From assembly GCF_003148685.1 (NCBI RefSeq), contig NZ_QGGR01000003.1:124001-188000 (forward strand): DNA of 64,000 nucleotides. The letters are read 5' to 3'. Positions 8,100 to 16,927 of this stretch are shown here, in pieces. The position numbers and the translations under genes were made by a program. Source of the DNA: Actinoplanes xinjiangensis. GTDB lineage: Bacteria; Actinomycetota; Actinomycetes; Mycobacteriales; Micromonosporaceae. Numbering within the stretch: the first letter of the stretch is position 1; each line of letters begins with the position of its first letter. The notes under the pieces were generated by a model. It was not told the origin of the DNA and ran no database searches. It saw only the letters and a list, made by a program, of their open reading frames with translations.

Positions 8100-9293
8100 A
8101 TGTCCACTCTTCGTGATCCACAGCGGCGCGCGGAGCTTTTTCTGATCGTGTGCCTGCTGGCGGCGGCCTTCGCGGCGCGGTATGTGGGCCGGTCGGAGAT
8201 GACCCGCGACATGCAGATCTTCTTCAAGTGGCACGACCAGCTGGAGCAGGCCGGCGGCTGGCGGGGGCTGGGCGAGGCGATCGGTAACTACAACGCGCCG
8301 TACATGTATCTGCTCTGGTTCGCGTCGGTGCTGCCGGTCCCGCTCCTGATCGGGATCAAGTTGGTCTACGCGGTCTTCGACCTGCTGCTGGCCTTCTTCA
8401 CGTTCCGGCTGGTGGAGATGCGCCGCGGTCGCCGGGCCGGGATCGCCGCGGCGTTCATCGTGATCCTGCTGCCCACCGTCGTGATCAACGCGTCGGTCTG
8501 GGGGCAGATCGATTCGATCTGGGCGTCGTTCGCGGTCGGCGGCGTCTGGATGCTGGCCCGCGGTCGCGGCTGGTGGGGTGTGGTGCTCTGCACGCTGTCG
8601 CTGGCCTTCAAACCGCACGGGATCTTCATCTTCGCGCTGGTCGCGCTGCTCGTGCTGGCCGGGCGGCTGCGGGCCCGGACGCTGCTGGCGGTGCCGGGGG
8701 TCTGGCTGGTGCTCAGCCTGCCGGCGCTGCTGCTCGGGCGTTCGCCGGGTGAGCTGTTCACCATCTACAGCCTGGACCGGCAGGCCCGGATCATCGACGA
8801 GCTGACCGACCGGGCGCCGTCGATCTTCGCCTTCCTGGAGGGCACCCGGCGGCTGGACACGGCCCGGCAGCTGGGTTACCTCCTGACCGCGGCGCTGGTG
8901 CTCGGCATCTTCCTGGTGGTGATCGCCCGCCGGGTCCGGCTGGACGAGACCCGGGTGGTGACGCTGGCGGCGCTGTTCGCGATCCTGATCCCGTTCGGCC
9001 TGCCCGGGATGCACGAGCGGTACTTCTACCTGGCCGACGTGCTGACCGTGGCCCTGGTGTTCTACGTGCCGCGGCTGTGGTTCGTGCCGTTGCTGGTGCA
9101 GGCGGCCTCGCTGGGCGCCTACACCTACTTCCTGTTCGGCCAGACCGGGCAGCAGCTGGACCTGCAGGTGCTGGCGGCGCTGATGATGGCCGCGCTGATC
9201 GCGGTCGGCCACACGTTGATCAGGGACGTCCTGCGCGAGCGGGAGATCACACCTCTAGCACCAAAGGTGGTTGGCAATACGATGGCGGAGTGA
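8100..9293 (+). CDS. Polytopic membrane glycosyltransferase-like protein (GT-C fold)
   Basis: A 397-aa protein with about ten hydrophobic segments and few long loops, as in actinobacterial polyprenyl-phosphate-mannose-dependent alpha-mannosyltransferases and related GT-C enzymes. A family-like acidic first loop (TRDMQIFFKWHDQL) follows TM1. A conserved-looking NASVWGQIDSIW segment follows TM4, and LAFKPHGIFI occurs near residue 175. The ATG at 8100 is the first plausible start; 14 further upstream codons are rejected. Its last codons overlap the start of the following regulator (GTGA), suggesting cotranscription. The sugar donor and acceptor cannot be read from the sequence; glycolipid or cell-wall mannosylation is a family-based guess. 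Confidence 0.7.
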   Translation: MSTLRDPQRRAELFLIVCLLAAAFAARYVGRSEMTRDMQIFFKWHDQLEQAGGWRGLGEAIGNYNAPYMYLLWFASVLPVPLLIGIKLVYAVFDLLLAFFTFRLVEMRRGRRAGIAAAFIVILLPTVVINASVWGQIDSIWASFAVGGVWMLARGRGWWGVVLCTLSLAFKPHGIFIFALVALLVLAGRLRARTLLAVPGVWLVLSLPALLLGRSPGELFTIYSLDRQARIIDELTDRAPSIFAFLEGTRRLDTARQLGYLLTAALVLGIFLVVIARRVRLDETRVVTLAALFAILIPFGLPGMHERYFYLADVLTVALVFYVPRLWFVPLLVQAASLGAYTYFLFGQTGQQLDLQVLAALMMAALIAVGHTLIRDVLREREITPLAPKVVGNTMAE

Positions 9294-9949
9294 CGACACC
9301 CGACCATCTGGACGATCTCGACGCCGTGACCGCCCTCGCCGACAAGGTCCGGCGGGCGGCGTACCGGGCGGTGGCCGATGCCGCGCCGGAGCCGGCCGGC
9401 CGGGACGAGGTGGCCGAGGCGCTCGGGGTGGGCCGCACCCTGGCCGCGTTCCATCTCGACAAGCTGGTGGACGCCGGGCTGCTCGAGGTCTCGTACGCCC
9501 GCAGGTCGGGCCGGAGCGGGCCGGGCGCCGGTCGTCCCGCCAAGCTGTACCGGCTGTCCGCGGCGGAGCACGCGGTGAGCGTGCCGCCGCGCGCCTACCG
9601 CAGTGCCGCCGAGTTGCTGGCCGAGGCGCTGGAGCGCACCGGCGCGGAGGAGACCCTCTACCGGGTGGCGCAGGAGCACGGCCGGCAGGCGGGGCCGGAG
9701 CCGGACGTCACAGCACTGTTGACCGGCCACGGGTATGAACCGGCCTCTCGCGAGGACGGGCGGATCGAGCTGCGGAACTGCCCCTATCACCGGGTGGCCG
9801 AGCAGTTCCCGCCGCTCATCTGCGGCATGAATCTGGCGATGCTCACCGGCCTGCTGGAGGGTGCCGGGCTGGCCGGGCAATGGTGCGCCCGGATGGACCC
9901 GGCGCCGGGCCGCTGCTGCGTGACGGTCTCTAAAAACAAAACCGATTGA
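9290..9949 (+). CDS. Cysteine-rich winged-helix regulator (SufR/ArsR-like)
   Basis: A 219-aa protein. Residues 10-95 form a winged HTH (RRAAYRAVAD, VAEALGVGRTLAAFHLDKLV, then wing GPGAGRPAKLYRLS). The C-terminal part has Cys164, Cys178, Cys199, Cys209 and Cys210, around NCPYHRVAEQFPPLICGMN and a late W-C. Such spacing resembles SufR-type Fe-S sensing repressors, but binding of a cluster, heme or metal is inferred. The GTG at 9290 overlaps the upstream stop. It may control the downstream DUF3291 gene through the AT-rich spacer; it could also autoregulate. The helix-turn-helix is clear, the ligand is not. Confidence 0.72.
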   Translation: MTTPDHLDDLDAVTALADKVRRAAYRAVADAAPEPAGRDEVAEALGVGRTLAAFHLDKLVDAGLLEVSYARRSGRSGPGAGRPAKLYRLSAAEHAVSVPPRAYRSAAELLAEALERTGAEETLYRVAQEHGRQAGPEPDVTALLTGHGYEPASREDGRIELRNCPYHRVAEQFPPLICGMNLAMLTGLLEGAGLAGQWCARMDPAPGRCCVTVSKNKTD

Positions 9950-9980
9950 CTTTAGTTGTACGGGCTGATGAAGTGACCGC
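9931..9980 (+). promoter_or_regulatory. AT-rich spacer with possible promoter before the DUF3291 gene
   Basis: This is the most A/T-rich stretch in the neighbourhood, straddling the regulator's last codons (AAAAACAAAAC) and the spacer. A TTGACT hexamer sits at 9946-9951. No good -10 hexamer stands 17 nt downstream, so the promoter call is tentative. ACAA at 9936-9939 and TTGT at 9956-9959 are the ends of a weak dyad that a regulator could use. Confidence 0.3.
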
Positions 9981-10442
9981 ATGACGGACTTCCACCTGGC
10001 CCAGATGAACGTTGCCAAGCTCCGCGCCCCGGAGGGGGATCCCCTGGTCGCCGAGTTCACCGCCGGCGTCGACCTGATGAACGAACTGGCCGACCGCTCC
10101 CCCGGCTTCATCTGGCGGCTCAAGGAGGAGGACGTCGACCTGGAAGCGCTCGGGATCGCCCCCGCACCACCCGAGATGATCGCCACGATGTCGGTCTGGG
10201 AGTCCCTGGAGGCGCTGCGGGGATACGTCTACCACTCCACCCACCTCGACTACCTGCGCCGCCGCCGGGAGTGGTTCGTCCCGGGCGAGTCCGCGATGGT
10301 CCTGTGGTGGGTGGAGGCCGGCCGCATCCCGACCCTGCGGGACGGTCTCCAGCGTCTGGCGCTGCTCGGTGCGGAGGGCCCCGGACCGCGCGCGTTCACG
10401 TTCCGGCAGCCGTTCCCCGCGCCCGTGCTCAGTCGACCCTGA
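9981..10442 (+). CDS. DUF3291 domain protein
   Basis: A 153-aa soluble protein of the DUF3291 family, which has a dimeric alpha-beta barrel-like fold related to heme-degrading and monooxygenase-like proteins. Visible marks are FHLAQMNVAKLRAP at the N-terminus, the central SPGFIWRLKEE, and MSVWESLEALRGYVYHSTH followed by RRRREWF and MVLWWVEAG. No function is established for the family. It lies 31 bp after the cysteine-rich regulator, so a redox- or heme-linked role is conceivable but not shown. Its 3' end overlaps the end of ftsK on the other strand by 14 bp. Confidence 0.85.
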   Translation: MTDFHLAQMNVAKLRAPEGDPLVAEFTAGVDLMNELADRSPGFIWRLKEEDVDLEALGIAPAPPEMIATMSVWESLEALRGYVYHSTHLDYLRRRREWFVPGESAMVLWWVEAGRIPTLRDGLQRLALLGAEGPGPRAFTFRQPFPAPVLSRP

Positions 10443-12963
10443 GGGCCGCCAGCGACTCCTCCAGCTCGTCCGGCTTGATCAGCACGTCGCGGGCCTTCGA
10501 GCCCTCGGACGGCCCGACGATGCCGCGGGTCTCCATCAGGTCCATCAGGCGGCCCGCCTTCGCGAAACCCACCCGCAGCTTGCGCTGAAGCATCGAGGTC
10601 GAGCCGAACTGGCTGGTCACCACCAGCTCGATCGCCTGGATGAGCAGCGCCAGGTCGTCGCCGATCTCCTCGTCGATGTCCTTCTTCTTGCTCTGCGGGA
10701 CCTCGGTGACGTCCTCGCGGAACTCCGGTTCGCGCTGATCCTTGCAGAACTTGACGACCGCCGCGATCTCCGACTCGTCGACCCAGGCACCCTGGATGCG
10801 GGTCGGCTTGGAGGCACCCATCGGCAGGAAGAGGCCGTCGCCCCGGCCGAGCAGCTTCTCCGCGCCCGGCTGATCCAGGATGACCCGGGAGTCGGCCAGC
10901 GAGGACGTGGCGAAGGCCAGCCGGGACGGCACGTTCGCCTTGATCAGGCCGGTGACCACGTCGACCGACGGGCGCTGGGTGGCCAGCACCAGGTGGATGC
11001 CGGCGGCACGGGCCAACTGGGTGATCCGGACGACCGAGTCCTCCACGTCGCGCGGCGCGACCATCATCAGGTCGGCCAGCTCGTCGATGATCACCAGCAG
11101 GTACGGGTACGGCTTCATCTCCCGCTCGACGCCCGGCGGCGCGGTGATCTCGCCACTGCGGACCTTGCGGTTGAAGTCGTCGATGTGCCGGACCCCGTTG
11201 GCGGCGAGGTCGTCGTAGCGCATGTCCATCTCGCGGACCACCCACTCCAGGGCGTCCGCGGCCTTCTTCGGGTTCGTGATGATCGGTGTGACCAGGTGCG
11301 GGATGCCCTCGTAGGCGGTCATCTCCACCCGCTTGGGGTCGACCAGGAGCAGCCGTACCTCATCCGGGGTCGATCTGGTCAGGATCGACACCAGCAGCGA
11401 GTTGAGGCAGGAGCTCTTGCCGGCACCGGTCGCGCCGGCGATCAGGATGTGCGGCATCTTGGCCAGGTTCGCCACCACGAAGCCGCCCTCGATGTCCTTG
11501 CCGAGCGCCACCACCATCGGGTGGTGGTCGGAGGCCGCCGCCCGGGAGCGCAGCACGTCGCCGAGCGACACGTTCTCCGGGTCGGTGTTCGGGATCTCCA
11601 CGCCGACCGCGCTCTTGCCCGGGATCGGGCTGAGGATCCGCACGTCCGGCGACTTCACCGCGTAGGCGATGTTGCGGGAGAGCTGGGTGATCCGCTCCAC
11701 CTTGGTGCCCGGGCCGATCTCCACCTCGTAGCGGGTGACGGTCGGGCCACGGGTGAAGCCGGTGACGACGGCGTCCACGTTGAACTGCTCGAACACGCCG
11801 GTGAGCGCGGCCATGATCTCGTCGTTGGCGCGGCTGCGGGCCTTCGCCGGCGCGCCGACGGCGAGAATGCTCGACGGCGGCAGGCGGTAGTCGCCCTTGA
11901 CCGCCGAGATCTCCAGCTGCTCGGCCCGGGTGGGCGGCATCGGCGAGTGCTCGGGCGGCGGCTTCTTACGGGTCTTCGGCAGCTTCGGCAGGGCCACCGT
12001 GTCGTGCAGGATGATCTCTTCGTCGAAGTCGTCCGGCGCTTCGCCGGCCGGCGGCACGACCTCGGCCTGTGACGCCTGCCGCCGCCGGGCCGGGCGCCGC
12101 GGCTTCGCGGGCTCCTCCTCCAGGATCTCGTCCAGGTCCACATCCACGTCGGGCTCCGGAATCGGACGCTCCGTGTGCCGGCCGGAACGGCCGGAGACCA
12201 GGTCGAGCAGGAGCGCGACACGCTCCGGGATCCTGGCGATCGGCGTCGCGGTGACCACCAGCAGACCGAAGGCGAAGAGCAGCAGCAGCAGGGGTACGGC
12301 CACCCAGTCGGTCACCGCACGTTCGAGCAGGCCGCCGATCCCGAATCCCAGCAGACCGCCCGCCTGGTCGACGGTGGGGTTGTCGGACCGCGGGCCGGAG
12401 ATGTGCAGCAGCGCCGCGGTGGCCACGATGATCGCCGTCCAGCCGACCAGCGTGCGCCCGCGGTGCTCCGGGTCGACCGGCTGGCGCATCAACCGGATCG
12501 AGCCGTAGAAGAGCAGCAGCGGCAGGAGCACCGCCAGGCTGCCGAGGAACAGGCGCACCATGTCGGCGACCCAGAGGCCGACCGGTCCGGCGCTGCCCGC
12601 CCAGACCGCCACCGCGCTCAGGATGGCGACGCCGAGCAGCAACAGGCCGGCACCGTCACGCCGGTGCTCGGGTCCGATCGACCGGGCGCTGGCCGCCTGC
12701 CGGCCGGCGCCCCGGGCCAGCCAGCCGACGCCGCCGGCCACACCGAGCCAGAGACTGCCGAGGCCGCGAGTGATGCCGGGGCCGACGGCGGGCGGTGATT
12801 TGCGGACAGCGGGTCTCCGGGCGGCCGGTTTGCGTGCGGCCGCCTTGCCGGTGGTCTTACCGGTCGCCTTACGTGCTGCCGGTTGCCGGGCGCGGTTGAC
12901 CGCCGCGCCCCGAGTCGTGGACGCGGCGCGGCTCCGGCCCGCCGGAGGAGTTCGGCCCGCCAT
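10429..12963 (-). CDS. ftsK: DNA translocase FtsK/SpoIIIE
   Basis: An 844-aa septal DNA pump that clears and decatenates chromosomes at division and sporulation. A basic Lys/Ala/Arg N-terminus (about residues 1-55, histone-H1-like) precedes four or five TM helices (about 100-260) and an acidic Pro-rich linker. The motor follows: Walker A GATGAGKS near residue 510, Walker B LLVIIDELADLMM, and the TQRPSVDVVTGLIKANVP block. A C-terminal winged-helix gamma domain (FGSTSMLQRKLRVGFAKAGR) reads KOPS-type sequences. The ATG at 12963 has GGTGA upstream; a GTG three codons earlier is possible. Divergent from the YbjN gene. The N-terminus is short compared with E. coli FtsK, as usual in actinobacteria. 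Confidence 0.95.
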   Translation of the reverse strand: MAGRTPPAGRSRAASTTRGAAVNRARQPAARKATGKTTGKAAARKPAARRPAVRKSPPAVGPGITRGLGSLWLGVAGGVGWLARGAGRQAASARSIGPEHRRDGAGLLLLGVAILSAVAVWAGSAGPVGLWVADMVRLFLGSLAVLLPLLLFYGSIRLMRQPVDPEHRGRTLVGWTAIIVATAALLHISGPRSDNPTVDQAGGLLGFGIGGLLERAVTDWVAVPLLLLLFAFGLLVVTATPIARIPERVALLLDLVSGRSGRHTERPIPEPDVDVDLDEILEEEPAKPRRPARRRQASQAEVVPPAGEAPDDFDEEIILHDTVALPKLPKTRKKPPPEHSPMPPTRAEQLEISAVKGDYRLPPSSILAVGAPAKARSRANDEIMAALTGVFEQFNVDAVVTGFTRGPTVTRYEVEIGPGTKVERITQLSRNIAYAVKSPDVRILSPIPGKSAVGVEIPNTDPENVSLGDVLRSRAAASDHHPMVVALGKDIEGGFVVANLAKMPHILIAGATGAGKSSCLNSLLVSILTRSTPDEVRLLLVDPKRVEMTAYEGIPHLVTPIITNPKKAADALEWVVREMDMRYDDLAANGVRHIDDFNRKVRSGEITAPPGVEREMKPYPYLLVIIDELADLMMVAPRDVEDSVVRITQLARAAGIHLVLATQRPSVDVVTGLIKANVPSRLAFATSSLADSRVILDQPGAEKLLGRGDGLFLPMGASKPTRIQGAWVDESEIAAVVKFCKDQREPEFREDVTEVPQSKKKDIDEEIGDDLALLIQAIELVVTSQFGSTSMLQRKLRVGFAKAGRLMDLMETRGIVGPSEGSKARDVLIKPDELEESLAALRVD

Positions 12964-13049
12964 GGATGTCACCGTAGCGGTGCTGGGCCGATCCGCCGAG
13001 AAGGCGCACCGCGACTGCGTTTCACTTTCCCGGCATTTACCATCGTAAG

Positions 13050-13475
13050 GTGCAGCCTCTCAGCAACGACTTGATCAAGGCCGCCCTGGACAAGCGCGGC
13101 TTCGCATACTTCGTCGATGCCGACGGCGATATCGCCGGCAACTTCCAGGGCAATCTCATCTACTTCTTCCGCCTCGGCCAGCGGCAGGAGATCCTCCAGG
13201 TACGAGCCATGATGCAGCACGTGTTCTCGGTCGAGGCCGTGCCGAAGCTCTACGAGTTCTGCAACACGTGGAACCGGGACCAGCTGTGGCCGAAAGCCTA
13301 CGTGCAGGTCACCGACGACGGACAGGCCATCGTGGTGGGCGAGGTGACGACCGACTGGGAGCACGGCGCCACCCTCGAGCAGATCGACCAGGTGATCCTC
13401 TGCGGCGTGGCGACCGGCTGCCGGCTCGGCGAGGCGCTCGGCGAACTGAAATCGGGGCCCTCACGCACCGCGTGA
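13050..13475 (+). CDS. YbjN-domain protein
   Basis: A 141-aa soluble protein with the YbjN / type-III-chaperone-like alpha-beta fold. Residues 8-80 alternate helix and strand (FAYFVDADGDIAGNFQGNLIYFF, then MMQHVFSVEAVPKLYEFCNTWNR), and TTDWEHGATLEQIDQVI forms the last helical part. E. coli YbjN affects motility and stress; no precise function is known in actinobacteria. The GTG at 13050 lies directly after TAAGG, so the ribosome site is close and the start is somewhat uncertain. It diverges from ftsK over 86 bp. The 3' end runs into a hairpin that includes its stop codon. Confidence 0.8.
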   Translation: MQPLSNDLIKAALDKRGFAYFVDADGDIAGNFQGNLIYFFRLGQRQEILQVRAMMQHVFSVEAVPKLYEFCNTWNRDQLWPKAYVQVTDDGQAIVVGEVTTDWEHGATLEQIDQVILCGVATGCRLGEALGELKSGPSRTA

Positions 13476-13485
13476 GAACCCCGAT
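13451..13485 (+). terminator. Hairpin overlapping the YbjN gene stop
   Basis: ATCGGGG/CCCCGAT and CTCACGC/GCGTGAG form two stacked 7-bp helices with a CC/AA internal loop and an ACC tip. The TGA at 13473-13475 lies in the right arm. There is no U-tract. Confidence 0.6.
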
Positions 13486-13527
13486 CCTGGTCGCCGGGTT
13501 CGGGCCTCCGGGCCCGGCGGCGGGACC

Positions 13528-13554
13528 GGTCCGGGCGGCTTCCCCGCCCGGACC
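13528..13554 (-). terminator. Hairpin downstream of the secreted protease gene
   Basis: A perfect 11-bp stem (GGTCCGGGCGG / CCGCCCGGACC) with a CTTCC loop, 16 bp after the protease stop on the minus strand. It sits back to back with the YbjN terminator, insulating the convergent genes. Confidence 0.7.
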
Positions 13555-13569
13555 GTCCCCGGTCTGCCG

Positions 13570-15111
13570 TTACTGGACGTTGAAGCCCAGGCTGTACGCG
13601 CCGGTGCCGGAGGTGGCCACGACGACGTAGCGGTAGGTGCCGGACTGACCGCTGAAGGACAGCGTCTTGTCGCCGGTGCCGGTGGCCTGCGCCACGTTAC
13701 GGAACTGGCCACGGCTGTTCGCCTGCTGGAGAACCAGGTCGAAGTCGGCGCCCTCCGGGGCGTCCAGGCAGGCGGTGTGCGCACCGGCGCGGGCCCGGTA
13801 GGCCCCGCCGTTCGGCTGCGCCTGCGCCTGACCGGCCCGGTTGATCGTGCCGTCGCGCTGGACCGGGAGAGCGTCACACGACGACGTCTCCGCACCCTCC
13901 TCCGCCGGCGGCGTGGTCGCCTCGGCGCCACCCCCGCCCTCGGTGGTGACCAGCGTCAGGTTCTCGGCCGCCAGGATCTCGTTGAGCGGCTGGAAGAACG
14001 TCTCGCCACCGGCCGTGCAGTCGCCGGAACCGCCCGAGGTCACACCCTGGGCCTGGTCACCGGAGAGCCACGGGCCGCCGGAGTCACCGCCCTCGGCGCA
14101 GACGTCGGTACGGGTCAGGCCGGTGACCTGGCCCTCCGGGTACTGGACCGTCTGGTTCTTGGCCAGGACCGTGCCGCAGAACGTGCCGGTCGTCGAGCCG
14201 GAACGGCAGATCGCCGCGCCGACCGGGGCCTCGGTGTTGCCGGCCACCGGCAGCTCGTTGCCCTCGAAGTCGTTGACCACCGGACGCGGGGTCCAGTCGT
14301 CGTTCACCGCGACGAAGCCCATGTCGGCGGTACCCGGGAAGACCGAGAACTCGACGGTGCCCTGCGCCTCGTTGTTGAACCCGGTGGTCGCGGTCCCCTC
14401 CGCGCCGCAGTGACCGGCCGTGACGAAACCGGTCGTCACCGAGAAGCCGACCGAGCAGCGGGCCTGGCCGCCACCGACGTTGATGAAGTACGGGTCCGCG
14501 CCGCGCACGTCGAACAGCGGCTTCGGTTGCGCGTCGCTGATCTTCACGGTCACCGCATCGGTGGAGAGGCCGGCCCGCCGGGCGACGGCGAGTGCACCGG
14601 CCTTCTCTCCGGGCCGGGCGACCACGACCACCTTGTTGGTGGGCACGTCGACATACCAGCCGGTCAGGCCCTCGGCCTTCGCCGCGGCCGTGTCCAGCCT
14701 GGTCTTCAAGGCGTCCAGCTCGGCTTCGCTCCGCTTGACCAGCACCGGTACGGCACCGGCGGCCTTCACCGCCGACGCCGCGTCGGAGTCGGTCACCGCG
14801 ACCTTGAGCGTGGTGCCGTCGGACGCGAGCCAGGCACCACCGAAGTCCTCGCCGGTCTGCGCGGCCAGGGTCGCCGAGACGCCGCCCGCCCATTCCGAGC
14901 GGGCCAGCCGGTTGGCCGCCTGTTCACTGTTGAGACCGAGGTCACGCTTCATGGCCGAGAGCAGCTCCGGGGACAGTCCCCCCGGAGTGCTGCTCGCGGC
15001 CTTCGACCCGTTGGTCTCTTCGGTTCCGGCCAGCGATGGAAGGGTGAAGGCGACAGCCGCCGCACCCGCCACCGCCACAACCGCCCCTACGGCGATCGCA
15101 CTGCGCTGCAT
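13570..15111 (-). CDS. Secreted streptogrisin-like S1 serine protease with C-terminal PPC-like domain
   Basis: A 513-aa exported zymogen. A signal peptide spans about residues 1-30 (MQRSAIAVGAVVAVAGAAAV); an alpha-lytic-protease-type pro-region runs to about 200. The chymotrypsin-fold core carries His234 (TAGHC), Asp263 (TADMGF) and Ser344 (EGGDSGGPW). Paired cysteines lie around the His loop and near the Ser loop. A Gly/Thr/Pro linker follows (about 395-420), then a beta-rich tail (FDLVLQQANSRG ... GTYRYVVVAT) resembling a bacterial pre-peptidase C-terminal domain. The ATG at 15111 has GGAG upstream and begins the signal peptide; the upstream Met at 15132 does not. It probably hydrolyses extracellular protein. 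It is a single gene with its own terminator. Confidence 0.9.
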   Translation of the reverse strand: MQRSAIAVGAVVAVAGAAAVAFTLPSLAGTEETNGSKAASSTPGGLSPELLSAMKRDLGLNSEQAANRLARSEWAGGVSATLAAQTGEDFGGAWLASDGTTLKVAVTDSDAASAVKAAGAVPVLVKRSEAELDALKTRLDTAAAKAEGLTGWYVDVPTNKVVVVARPGEKAGALAVARRAGLSTDAVTVKISDAQPKPLFDVRGADPYFINVGGGQARCSVGFSVTTGFVTAGHCGAEGTATTGFNNEAQGTVEFSVFPGTADMGFVAVNDDWTPRPVVNDFEGNELPVAGNTEAPVGAAICRSGSTTGTFCGTVLAKNQTVQYPEGQVTGLTRTDVCAEGGDSGGPWLSGDQAQGVTSGGSGDCTAGGETFFQPLNEILAAENLTLVTTEGGGGAEATTPPAEEGAETSSCDALPVQRDGTINRAGQAQAQPNGGAYRARAGAHTACLDAPEGADFDLVLQQANSRGQFRNVAQATGTGDKTLSFSGQSGTYRYVVVATSGTGAYSLGFNVQ

Positions 15112-15225
15112 CTGGAGAACTCCCTCCGCCACGGGTGCCGTGGGGGCGGCACCGTGCCAGGGAGTACGCAGCTCGACCCAAGATGGTTGAAACGGACGCG
15201 TGATCCTTATGGATTCATAGGAATC

Positions 15226-16914
15226 TCAGACTTCGACGACCGTCGGGACGATCATCGGCCGCCGCCGATAGGCGTCGTTCACCCAGCGGCCCACCGTCCG
15301 CCGCACCACCTGTTGCAGCTGGTGAGGATCGGTGATGCCGTCCTCGGCCGAGCGGTGCAGGGCCGCGGTCAACAGCGGGACGACCGGGTTGAACGCCTCC
15401 GGGTCCTCGGAGAAACCCTTCGCCGAGATGACCGGCTCACCGACCACCTTTCCGGTCACCGAGTCGATGACCACCGTGGCCGCGATGAACCCGCCGTCGC
15501 CGAGGATCCGGCGTTCGGTGAGCAGCGACTCGCTGACGTCGCCGACCGCGAGACCGTCCACGTAGACATACCGGCTCTTCACCCGGCCGACCACGCGGGC
15601 GTGACCCTCGACCAGGTCGACGACGTCACCGTCCTCACAGAGCACCACCCGGTCCGGGGCCACCCCGGTCTCGATGCCGAGCTGGGCGTGCGCCCGCAGA
15701 TGCCGCCACTCGCCGTGCACCGGCATCAGGTTGCTCGGCCGGGTCACGTTGAGCAGATAGCGCAGCTCGCCGGCGGGGGCGTGCCCGGAGACGTGCACCT
15801 TCGCCGTCTCCTTGTGGATGACCGTGGCACCGGCCCGGGACAGCTGGTTGATCACCCGGTAGACCGAGGTCTCGTTGCCCGGCACCAGCGAACTGGCCAG
15901 CACGACGGTGTCACCGGAGGCGATGGTGATGTGCCGGTGGTCGCCGGTCGACATCCGCCCGAGCGCACTCATCGGCTCGCCCTGCGACCCGGTGGACATG
16001 AAGACGATCTCGTCCGGCGGCAGGTGGGTGGCCTCGTCCAGGCCGACCAGCAGACCGTCCGGAATACGCAGCAGGCCCAGGTCACGGGCGATGCCCATGT
16101 TGCGGACCATGGACCGGCCGATCAGTGCGACCTTCCGGTCGAACTCCCAGGCGGCGTCCATCACCTGCTGCACGCGGTGCACGTGCGAGGCGAAGCTGGC
16201 CACGATGATCCGGCCGCGGGCCTTGCCGAAGATCGAGCTGAGCACCGGGCCGATGTCGCGCTCCGGTGTGACGAACCCGGGGACCTCGGCGTTCGTCGAG
16301 TCGGACAGCAGCAGGTCGACGCCCTCGGCACCGAGCCGGGCGAACCCGGCCAGGTCGGTGATCCGGCCGTCCAGCGGCACCTGGTCCATCTTGAAGTCAC
16401 CGGTGTGCAGGACCAGACCCGCGGGGGTACGCACGGCGACCGCCAGCGCGTCCGGGATCGAGTGGTTCACGGCGAAGAACTCGCACTCGAACGGGCCGAG
16501 CCGCTCCACACCGCCCTCGCGGACGGTCAAGGTGTACGGGTCGAGCCTGCGCTCCGCCAGTTTCGCCTCGACCAGCGCGAGCGTGAACTCGGAACCGACC
16601 AGCGGGATGTCCGGCTTGTGGGCCAGCAGGTACGGCACCGCACCGATGTGATCCTCATGACCGTGGGTCAGCACGATCGCCTGAACGTCCTCCAGCCGGT
16701 CCAGGATCGGCGCGAAGTCGGGCAGGATCAGGTCGACGCCGGGCTGCTCGACGTCGGGGAAGAGCACCCCGCAGTCGACGACAAGTAGTTTTCCGTCGTA
16801 CTCGAAGACCGTCATGTTGCGGCCGATGGCGCCGAGCCCACCGAGCGGGATGACGCGCAGGGCGCCCTCCGGCAGCGGCGGCGGCGGACCCAGCTCCACG
16901 TGAGCGTTAGTCAT
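15226..16914 (-). CDS. rnj: Ribonuclease J
   Basis: A 562-aa beta-CASP metallo-beta-lactamase ribonuclease (endo- and 5'-3' exonuclease) for rRNA and mRNA processing. The zinc motif HGHEDHIG is near residue 80; HTGDFKMDQVPLDG, SDSTNAEVPGF, SGHAPAGELR and PVHGEWRHLRAH are the other metal and beta-CASP motifs. The ATG at 16914 (MTNAHVELGPP) is preferred; the frame upstream runs into the dapA end. It lies 13 bp downstream of dapA, the standard actinobacterial pairing, so it is probably cotranscribed. Confidence 0.96.
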   Translation of the reverse strand: MTNAHVELGPPPPLPEGALRVIPLGGLGAIGRNMTVFEYDGKLLVVDCGVLFPDVEQPGVDLILPDFAPILDRLEDVQAIVLTHGHEDHIGAVPYLLAHKPDIPLVGSEFTLALVEAKLAERRLDPYTLTVREGGVERLGPFECEFFAVNHSIPDALAVAVRTPAGLVLHTGDFKMDQVPLDGRITDLAGFARLGAEGVDLLLSDSTNAEVPGFVTPERDIGPVLSSIFGKARGRIIVASFASHVHRVQQVMDAAWEFDRKVALIGRSMVRNMGIARDLGLLRIPDGLLVGLDEATHLPPDEIVFMSTGSQGEPMSALGRMSTGDHRHITIASGDTVVLASSLVPGNETSVYRVINQLSRAGATVIHKETAKVHVSGHAPAGELRYLLNVTRPSNLMPVHGEWRHLRAHAQLGIETGVAPDRVVLCEDGDVVDLVEGHARVVGRVKSRYVYVDGLAVGDVSESLLTERRILGDGGFIAATVVIDSVTGKVVGEPVISAKGFSEDPEAFNPVVPLLTAALHRSAEDGITDPHQLQQVVRRTVGRWVNDAYRRRPMIVPTVVEV

Positions 16915-16927
16915 TCGCCTCTTCCTG

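Noticed and set aside
9929..9960. Mobile-element boundary suggested by the AT-rich patch
   Set aside because: No inverted or target-site repeats, no transposase; better seen as a promoter region.
13777..16788. A 1003-codon frame opposite the protease and rnj
   Set aside because: Spans two real genes and their gap; no motif.
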